Source: Ettlia oleoabundans (Eukaryota > Chlorophyta > Chlorophyceae > Chlamydomonadales). From it: a DNA stretch of 14,092 bases. Numbering within the stretch: position 1 is the first letter of the stretch; every line of letters starts with the position of its first letter. Below the pieces are notes generated by a model. That model saw nothing but the letters and a program-made list of their open reading frames with translations, had not been told where the DNA came from and ran no database searches. Position numbers and translations under genes: made by a program. The stretch covers positions 1 through 14,092 of the forward strand of contig JAAMXP010002948.1 in the NCBI GenBank assembly GCA_019693395.1, written 5' to 3'. This document shows, piece by piece, positions 7,470-14,092 of the stretch.

Positions 7470-9741
7470 ATGCAGTTTGAGGGCAACGAGAGCGAGCTAC
7501 ACCCCTTGGTGGTCACCGCCGTGCCGCGCCACGGCGAGGACTCTGTCGACTTCGGCAGCGGAGACCGTGGACCCCTCAGCGAGGATGAGCATACCCAGCG
7601 GTTATTCGGTGCGCATGTGGCAGGCTCGCCTAGGCCAGGGTTTTCTGCTGCCGCAACACCTGCCCCTCACCCCGCCGGCGCCTGCCTGGCTGCCAGCCTA
7701 CCCAATTCAGCCACACATGCCGCTTATCCTGCCCCCTGCTCCTAATGAGCATGTCGTACTGCAGGGTTTCCTACCATAGACACACAAGGCCCCGCAGGCA
7801 GCCGTGTGCCCGATGCAGACGACCGCCCGCGTCGGCGGTTTGGGGATGATGAGGGGGACCCCAAGTTCAGGTACCTGGGTGACCCTGATGCGCCCCCAGA
7901 TGCAGCAGGTGGGCTTTTGTAGGTGCCACAGCATCCCCTAGACTGCTGCGCCATGTTTGCACCGTGAAACTGTCAGGATGGATGGCACTGCATTGCATGG
8001 CTCGGCATTGGCCGGCCTCCTGCTCGCCTAAGGGGCAATGACTCCCTACTCTCAAGCGGTTTCCGGCTCACAGGGCAGCCGGAGCCGCCTGCCTGACCAC
8101 CTGCCTGACCACCTGCCCGCCTGCCCACCTGCCAGCCCGCCTGCCTGCCTGCCCGCCGGCTTGCCAACCTGCCTGCGCTGCTTGCAACCTGCCTACCTGC
8201 AGGCCCCAACCCTCTGATGGATGCAGAGATGACTGAGGCAGACTACCAAGATCCCGCCGCTGATGCAGCGGCAGCAGCTCTTGCTGCCGTACACCGCCAG
8301 GGCCAGCACTCCAGCGCAGCAATGCTGGATGCGCTCGAGGCAGCCGAAACCGCATACGAGCAGCAGCACAAGGCAGGCAGCGGCACAAGGCATGGCTTGT
8401 CACACAAGCTGGGCAGGGTGGAGGGTGGCAGGGGAGCGGCCGCAGCAGGGGCGGATGTGCGGCCGCCTGACACGCCACGCAAGGCAGCCATTCCAGAGGC
8501 CACTAGGGAGAGGATGATTGAAGCAGTCTTTGAGAGCCTGCAGCACAACCCACGGTGCGCATGTGGTGCTTCTGCAAAAGGGGTCGATGTTCGTATTAGT
8601 TGGGTGCTGAGGCTGAAGCGAGGGATTCATAATGGCCAGACATGTTATCCCTGCGGCTGGGGGCTAAGATTACGGCTTGCGCGCTCCACTCAGCATTACT
8701 GTGTTGCAGTTATGGATTTCAGTCTGCTACTTCGTGTGTTAGGCTGGGCAGCGGCTTTGCAGCGGTTGCACCATTCCTCTTTTTTCGTCTGTCCAACTTT
8801 GAAGTGCCTGGCTACCGGCCCACCCAACACACATCTGTGCCCTTGCCTAACCTTAGGTTGTATGTCACTATATTTGGTCAGTGATTCATGCTGCTGTGCC
8901 TGTTTCTCTCGTGGGGCATGTAGGTATTCGTGTGAGCCCACCCGCGACGTGATGAGCGCGGCACAGGAGGTGGAGGATGAGCTCTTCACCTCCAGCCACT
9001 CCAAACAGGTGCGGATCAGATTTGATGGTCACATGCATTTTGCAGCAGCACCTCAATTTCACCTTCGACTCAAAAAGCAGGACGTGTGTGGCGGCACATG
9101 CACCGGCAGCAGGGGGCACACCTTGCGGGCATGCATTCTTACCACATGGTCTTCACCCTGAGCCACTCCAAGCTGGCGCTGAGTTGGAGGATATGCACCT
9201 CACCAACACCAACTCACACCTATTGCTGCGGAAACCCCCCACCCCCTGCCCCCCTCTTGCCTCTACACACTGCTTGCTCACTGCCTGCTGCCAGCCTGAC
9301 TACCTTTCCAACATCCTATGTGCCTCTTTACTGCCTGCAGGTGTATCTGTCCAAGGTTAGCAACGCCGTCCGGCTGGCACGCAGCGTGCAGGACGCGACC
9401 GACATTCCACGAATCGCCAGCGGGGAGCCCCGGAAACTGGCCGAGGGTGCGTGGCAGAACCTGGGTGGCCGGTTGGCTGTGGAGCGCAGCAAGTTAGCCT
9501 GGCTGTGGAGTTTGGAAGCACACCTGATGCTGCAGGCAGCTGGGCACGACTTTGCGGTTTGCCCAGCCAGCACTGTTAGAGGTGTCTGTATGTATCACAT
9601 TTACCTGCTTTATCAACTCGGGGCCTGGTTCCCATTGCCCCAGTTGCCCATTTGACCGCAGGCCACACGGCAGGAGAGCCCTCCCCGTACGTGACTGGGC
9701 TGCAGGGCTATGTGCTGAAGCCTGATGCGCTGCAGGGCTAG
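7470..9741 (+). CDS. Uncharacterised protein, weakly TFIIS-central-domain-like
   Basis: Exons 7470-7608, 7798-7908, 8203-8554, 8924-9008, 9341-9581 and 9662-9741 join in phase to 335 residues with stop TAG. The N-terminus (1-83) is acidic and polar (FGDDEGDPKFRYLGDPD, 60-76). Residues 98-165 are Ala/Gln-rich and helical. Residues about 183-275 (ATRERMIEAVFESLQHNPR, then AAQEVEDELF, then QVYLSKVSNAVRLARSVQD) resemble the pattern of the TFIIS central domain: a short helix, A..(I/V)E..L/A, then Y..+V......+. If real, that domain contacts RNA polymerase II or occurs in PHD/SPOC-type regulators. No zinc ribbon, PHD or SPOC motif is present, so this is not a TFIIS. The match is by eye and weak; the gene is safer as hypothetical. 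Start 7470 is preferred over ATG 7251, which overlaps the divergent gene's start. The last intron (9582-9661) is the least certain. Reading through 9581 would end at TGA 9653. Confidence 0.65.
8081..8202 (+). repeat. Degenerate CCTGCC/CCTGAC tract before a 3' splice site
   Basis: About 120 bp of imperfect CCTGCC, CCTGAC and CCCGCC units fill the end of intron 2 of the TFIIS-like gene, up to its acceptor at 8202. The tract contains several possible AG acceptors; the one at 8202 keeps the frame. It doubles as a polypyrimidine-rich stretch. Confidence 0.7.
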
Positions 9742-9777
9742 TGTAACATAGCGGGCTAAGCCCCTTTCTGGGCAGCC
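9686..9777 (+). repeat. Left arm of an imperfect inverted repeat
   Basis: Positions 9731-9777 match the reverse complement of 10145-10191 at about 43 of 47 positions, counting one 1-base gap. Counted with a 30-bp interruption between two copies of GCTGCAGGGCTA (9699-9710, 9729-9740), the similarity extends outward to 9686. The arm includes the last codons and the stop of the TFIIS-like gene. Confidence 0.8.
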
Positions 9778-9898
9778 CGCAGCACCAGGTCACCATTTAG
9801 CTGATGGCAGCTGGTGCAGCATGGCACAGGGGGACACGCAGATAGCAGCTGACGCCTGCAAGCAGTGGCTGGTCCTGGCAGCCACTGTATTTGGTACC

Positions 9899-9903
9899 TG
9901 TAA
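9899..9903 (+). terminator. Candidate UGUAA poly(A) signal of the TFIIS-like gene
   Basis: TGTAA lies 158 bp past the stop. Another TGTAA at 9742-9746 directly follows the stop codon and is the alternative; it would leave a very short 3' untranslated region. Confidence 0.3.
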
Positions 9904-10144
9904 ATGTGACTGCACGACTTGTTTCCATCATGAGTTCGCAGCTCCAGTTTTTCGGGGGCTGGCATACACTGATGCTGTGTGCGAGACCATTCCGCAAAAG
10001 CTGTCAACATCCGCCAAAATGGTGGCATTATTTCAGCCTAGGTCAGGTCTTTGCTGCAGTTTTATGTAAATCCCCAACTACCCTATCTACGGCAGCCCTT
10101 TCAGAAGCGGAAGCTAGCAGCGGGGGAAACTGTGCTCAGGGCCA

Positions 10145-10230
10145 GGGCTGACAAGAAAGGGGTTAGCCCGCTATGATACACTAGCCCTGCAGCCCAGTCA
10201 CGTACCAGTCACGTACCAGTCACGTACCAG
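10145..10230 (-). repeat. Right arm of the inverted repeat with a tripled 11-mer
   Basis: On the minus strand this repeats the end of the TFIIS-like gene but lacks the 30-bp piece found in the left arm. Its outer end holds three perfect tandem copies of CAGTCACGTAC (10195-10227), a unit that occurs once, inverted, in the left arm. It has no ORF of its own. Confidence 0.8.
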
Positions 10231-10682
10231 AAGTGCCAGCACAACCCGAGTGGAACCCTTTTCCCTTTGCGTTTGGTGCAACAAAGCGCTTGGAAGCTGC
10301 AGATTGACTAGTAGGATCATTTGCCAATGCTTTCATTTAGTTAATTAGATTGAAACAAATTGCTGGATTGAAAATGGGATGTAAATTCTAGAGCGCCTTG
10401 GCATGAGAGTCAAGGGGCGGCATGGGCGGCGGCAGCAAACCCCCGCCTGTCCCCCTTCCCGCTGCCATAGGATCCCAGGTGGTGTAGACAAAGCGATATT
10501 GTGCTCATGACGGGCAGCGATGGCGAGTTGTAGGCTGTTCCAGGGACGACGCGAGGGCTCATCCTGAGGGATCTGCCCAGCACGCAGCACGCGGATAGGT
10601 GATCGACCTGGCCCTCCGTCGGTTGGCAGTGAGCAGGAGTTGGCAGCAGTTGGGCACAGGAAGTGGGGCAGCTAGAGCAGCC

Positions 10683-13600
10683 ATGCAGGCAGTAAGCTGC
10701 GTCCAGCAGGCGACCCTGCGCACTCACCAGCATTGCCGCAGCCGCACCAACAGGCGGCGGCAACAACGGGCGGTGCAGTGCAGCACCAGCGTTGCGGCTG
10801 AGCAGCAGGTTCAGGGCGTCAAGTTGCCGGCAACCCACCTTGCCAGCAGCGCGGCGGCCCTGCAGTCCCTCCAGGCGACGAAGGCAGTCAACCGTAAGCG
10901 CAGCTGCTTCCCAACAGCGGACAATGGCGTGTGGGCCAGCTGGCGGCCCTCGCGTTGCACACGCCCCTAAGGGATGGGATTCACTGGGGCGGATGCCAGC
11001 GCGTCCTCACGGCCCCCAGCCATGGCTCTGAACCCTCCTCGCCGATGCCAATGCGGCACGGATGCGGGAAGCCTTGTGGGGAGTGGGGCAACTTTGCTGC
11101 ACTCGGGCCGCCGCCGCTGCACGCAGCTTATGACGTGAGCGGCCTTCCGGCTCGCGTCGCCAAGCCTTCCACCCAGCTGCCCCCTTTTCCGGCATCTCCT
11201 GCTGCAGGCTATGCCATGGAGAAGAAGAGCAGCATTATTGCCATCGGCCTGACCATCCACAATGCCCCCGTGGAGCTACGTGAGAAGCTTGCGGTTCCCG
11301 AGGCAGAGTGGCCGCGCGCAATCGAGGAGCTCTGCAGCTACCCTCACATCGAGGAGGCGGCAGTGCTCTCCACCTGCAACCGCATGGAGATCTACGTTGT
11401 GGGCCTCAGCTTCCACAGGGGTGAGGGGCAGATGCAGCAGCGTTTCGCCAACTGCAGGGCGGAGAAGCGCGGCAGCAGATGTGGTTTTGCTTGGGCTGCA
11501 CAGTCTGCGTAGCAGGCTACGCCCCACAGCAGCTGGTGCATTAGGAGCGTAGTAAAGCAAATAATCACGTGCTCCCGTTGCTGCCACTTGATTCGCTTCA
11601 GCATGGCTAGCCCAGTCACCACAGTTGGCACGCAACAACGATGGCCTCGCGGGCATCCTCTCCAGCAGATTCGTCCTCGTTCGCGACTGCCACGCACTTG
11701 CAACCCTGTCACATCTTCATTACCAGCCACACCCTTTCCCATGCCTCAATCTTAATACCTGTGTGTCGTGCTCTTTCTTCAACTCTGCAGGTGTGCGTGA
11801 GGTGGAGGAGTGGATGAGCCGGGCCAGCGGCATTCCTTTGGATGAGCTGCGCCCGCACCTCTTCCTGCTGCGGGACCGCGACGCAACCGGCCACCTGCTG
11901 CGTGTGGCGGGCGGCCTGGACTCTCTGGTGATGGGAGAGGGGCAGATCCTGGCGCAGGTCAAGCAGGTGCGTAACCGGTGCTGGCAGCTGGGGTGGGTGG
12001 TAGGGTGGGCGGGTGGTACGGAGGGTGGTTGGATGCTCGTGGTTTCCTGGCTGGCCCTGCTGCGGCCCTGCTGCGGCCGCATGAATTGCGCGACGATGCG
12101 TCAATTATGTTCTGGGACGGAAGCAGCAATAGAGGCATGGATACACGCTGGTGTAGCAGCAGCAGGCGACTTGGTTGGTGGGTTCGCAACCGGCACCTCA
12201 CCCTTCTCTGCATTGTGTCGCGCTGTCTTCTCTCCTCACTCTATTCCTTTCGCCCGTTTCACCCTTCCCGCGCGCGCAGGTGCACAAGGTGGGCCAGAAC
12301 TGCAACGGTTTCGGGCGCCACCTCAACGGCCTGTTCAAGCAGGCGGTGACGGCCGGCAAGCGCGTGCGTGCCGAGACCAGCATCAGCAGCGGCGCAGTCA
12401 GCGTCAGCAGCGCAGCAGCGGAGCTGGCGCAGCTCAAGCTGCCCACCCACGACTTTAACGACGCCAAGGTAGGCGGCCGCTGAACCCTATTTTTCGGTCC
12501 AGCCAGCTGGCTTGGCCTGGCAGGGCTGGCCGTTGCACTGCTGGATCGCGGCGTGGGAAAGCATGCCGTCATGCTCGGGCATTCAGTCTTTCTAGCTCCC
12601 TCAGCTTCCTTGCTCCAGCCGGCCTCGCACCGTGTGACGCCCGCATGTGTCCCTCTCTGCACTTTACTCCTACATCTTATACCAATTATTTTATCCCTTC
12701 CTTCACCATCATCCCCTTTTTAAGCCATCCCATGCCTTCTTCCAACCATCCCCCCCTTCTTCCTTGCCCGCAGGTCTGCATCATCGGCGCGGGCAAGATG
12801 AGCAAGCTGCTGGTGAAGCATATGCATTCCAAGGGCTGCACTCGCATGACGGTGCTCAACCGCAGCCTGCCGCGTGCTCAGGCACTGGCAGAGGAGTTCC
12901 CGGAGGTCGAGTTCGACATACACCTGATGGGAGACCTCATGAAGGTGGGTGCTATCTTTAATTCTTTGCAGTGCATCTGCAGCTTTTGCGGGGGTGTGTT
13001 GGAGGGCTTGGGGGTGAGCAGGCTTGGTCAGCTGCTTCACTCGGGGAAGCCACGCCCCGTCAGCAGCGACTGCCTCGTCCCTGATTTGTTGCCCCTTAGT
13101 ACTTGGCGGCATTCCCCTGTGTGCTTAGACCTCACCGTCAACACTTTACACAACTTAATCGTGAATTTTTCATCCCCTTCTCTGCCCTCAGTGTGTTGAG
13201 GAGAGCGACCTCATCTTTGCGGCTAGCGGCAGCGAGGAGCTGCTGGTGAACAAGGAGGATGTGGAGGGCATGACGTCAGCCAGTGACAAGGTAGGTTGAT
13301 GTTGTTAGCTGTGCGTGTGAGGTTTGTGGTGGTTTGTTTAAAGTGGAGAGGCTACAGAGGGCATGCCGCCAGCCAGCGACAAAGAAAGTGGCTGCTGATG
13401 GCCTTGGGTTCTTCTTTGGGGTTGTGCTGTGCTCCTTGCATCAGTGGACCTACGGCATGCGCGCCATGCCTCAACTCACACATTTGGTTGGCGGCATGCC
13501 CGTGTGGTAGCCCTCCTCCCAAACCAACTCTCCCACAACAAATATACGCGTGCAGGTGGGCGGCCAGCGGCGGTTTGTGGACATCTCCGTGCCGCGCAAC

Positions 13601-14092
13601 ATTGCCCACAACATCAATGAGGTGGAGGGAGCCATTGTGTACAACGTGGACGACCTCAAGGTGGGTGCTTTGTGGTTTGCCTCCTCATGCTGGGTGGGTG
13701 GGTTTAGTTTTTGAGTGTAGCTGGCTCTGTCCTTTGAATGTGTGTGTGGTTTTTTTATCCATCATGTGGCTCTCTTTGATGGTAGGTTTATTTCAGCGAC
13801 AGGTCCCGCCTGCCATCTACACGCATGCAGCCACATGCCTCCAGTAGTGTGGTTCAACCTTTTCTTGTTCCTGGTTTCTTTATTGTCGCAGGAGGTGGTT
13901 AGTGCCAACAAGGAGGCTCGCGCCGCCGCCGCCGCCGAGGCCGAGGTGCTTCTGGCTGAGGAGCAGCTTGCTTTTGAGGCGTGGCGGGACAGCCTCGAGA
14001 CGGTGCCCACGATCAAGGCGCTGCGTGGCAAGGCGGAGTCGATCCGGGCAACTGAGCTTGAGAAGACGCTGAACAAGCTGGGAGACGGGCTG
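10683..14092 (+). CDS. HEMA: Glutamyl-tRNA reductase, chloroplastic, C-terminus cut by the window edge
   Basis: Reduces glutamyl-tRNA(Glu) to glutamate-1-semialdehyde with NADPH, the first committed and most regulated step of chlorophyll and heme synthesis, in the chloroplast stroma. Exons 10683-10893, 11208-11420, 11791-11966, 12280-12468, 12774-12944, 13192-13290, 13556-13660 and 13892 to the edge join in phase to 455 residues. Residues 1 to about 65 are rich in Arg, Ser, Gln and Ala with few acids, as in a transit peptide. The catalytic domain starts at [31 protein letters not shown] carries the nucleophilic Cys127. [12 protein letters not shown] (about 189-200) is the family signature. 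GAGKMSK (268-274) is the NADPH-binding loop. [10 protein letters not shown] and VYNVDDLK follow, then the start of the dimerisation helix ([15 protein letters not shown]). Plant enzymes have about 540 residues, so roughly 80-90, including the FLU-binding tail, lie beyond the window. The start is the first ATG after an in-frame stop at 10596. Confidence 0.97.

Larger units (their letters stand above)
9742..10682. other. Intergenic region without a convincing gene
   Basis: 941 bp between the TFIIS-like gene and HEMA. It contains the rest of the left repeat arm, a unique middle of about 370 bp, the right arm, an AT-rich patch around 10300-10395 with a CCAAT at 10324-10328, and a GC-rich leader before HEMA. 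An open frame at 9821-10069 shows no known domain. The HEMA promoter must lie here; no light- or heme-responsive element is recognised. Confidence 0.55.

Noticed and set aside
8081..8202. CRISPR-like or regular tandem array in the CCTGCC tract
   Set aside because: The units are short and imperfect without unique spacers; it is intronic low-complexity DNA of a eukaryote.
8217..9161. A continuous 314-residue plus-strand ORF
   Set aside because: It reads through introns 3 and 4; splicing at 8554/8924 and 9008/9341 joins similar-looking protein in phase, while the extra sequence resembles no domain.
9821..10069. 82-residue plus-strand ORF between the repeat arms
   Set aside because: No recognised domain, no supporting splice or promoter context; likely chance or relic of an inserted element.
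9731..10191. A complete DNA transposon
   Set aside because: Terminal inverted repeats exist, but there is no transposase frame and no clear target-site duplication; only a MITE-like or local duplication is supportable.
10599..10682. Upstream extension of the HEMA frame to 10599
   Set aside because: It would need a GTG start; the first ATG is 10683 and gives a good transit peptide.

Overview
This window looks like nuclear DNA from a green alga, most likely a trebouxiophyte (Chlorella or Coccomyxa type). The genes are dense and split by many introns of 150-520 bp. The introns have GT donors (often gtgagt, gtgcgt or gtgggt) and TGCAG or CGCAG acceptors. UGUAA, the chlorophyte poly(A) signal, occurs downstream of some genes. 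The marker gene encodes a plant-type chloroplast glutamyl-tRNA reductase with a transit peptide. Nothing bacterial, viral or CRISPR-like was seen. Exon joins were deduced by eye from splice sites, codon phase and protein similarity.

Layout, left to right. (1) 192-2738, minus strand: a partial six-exon gene for a TPX2-like spindle/microtubule protein; its 3' end lies off the left edge. (2) 2739-2899: a 161-bp divergent promoter region. (3) 2900-3485, plus strand: a small two-exon F-box gene. (4) 3486-3793: shared 3' region of two convergent genes. (5) 3794-7252, minus strand: a six-exon F-box gene that resembles plant SKIP5 (F-box plus beta-helix), enlarged by low-complexity sequence. (6) 7253-7469: a second short divergent promoter. 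(7) 7470-9741, plus strand: a six-exon gene of uncertain function with a faint resemblance to the TFIIS central domain. (8) 9742-10682: 941 bp without a convincing gene, holding an inverted partial copy of the end of the preceding gene and an AT-rich patch. (9) 10683-14092 and beyond, plus strand: the glutamyl-tRNA reductase gene (HEMA), eight exons visible, C-terminus cut by the right edge.

The genes are not an operon and share no single pathway: tetrapyrrole synthesis, two probable SCF ubiquitin-ligase adaptors, a spindle protein and a possible transcription-related protein. I found no convincing undescribed system. The most interesting structures are the inverted repeat whose left arm forms the C-terminus and stop codon of gene 7, apparent decayed copies of exon 4 inside an intron of that gene, and the two very compact divergent gene pairs.
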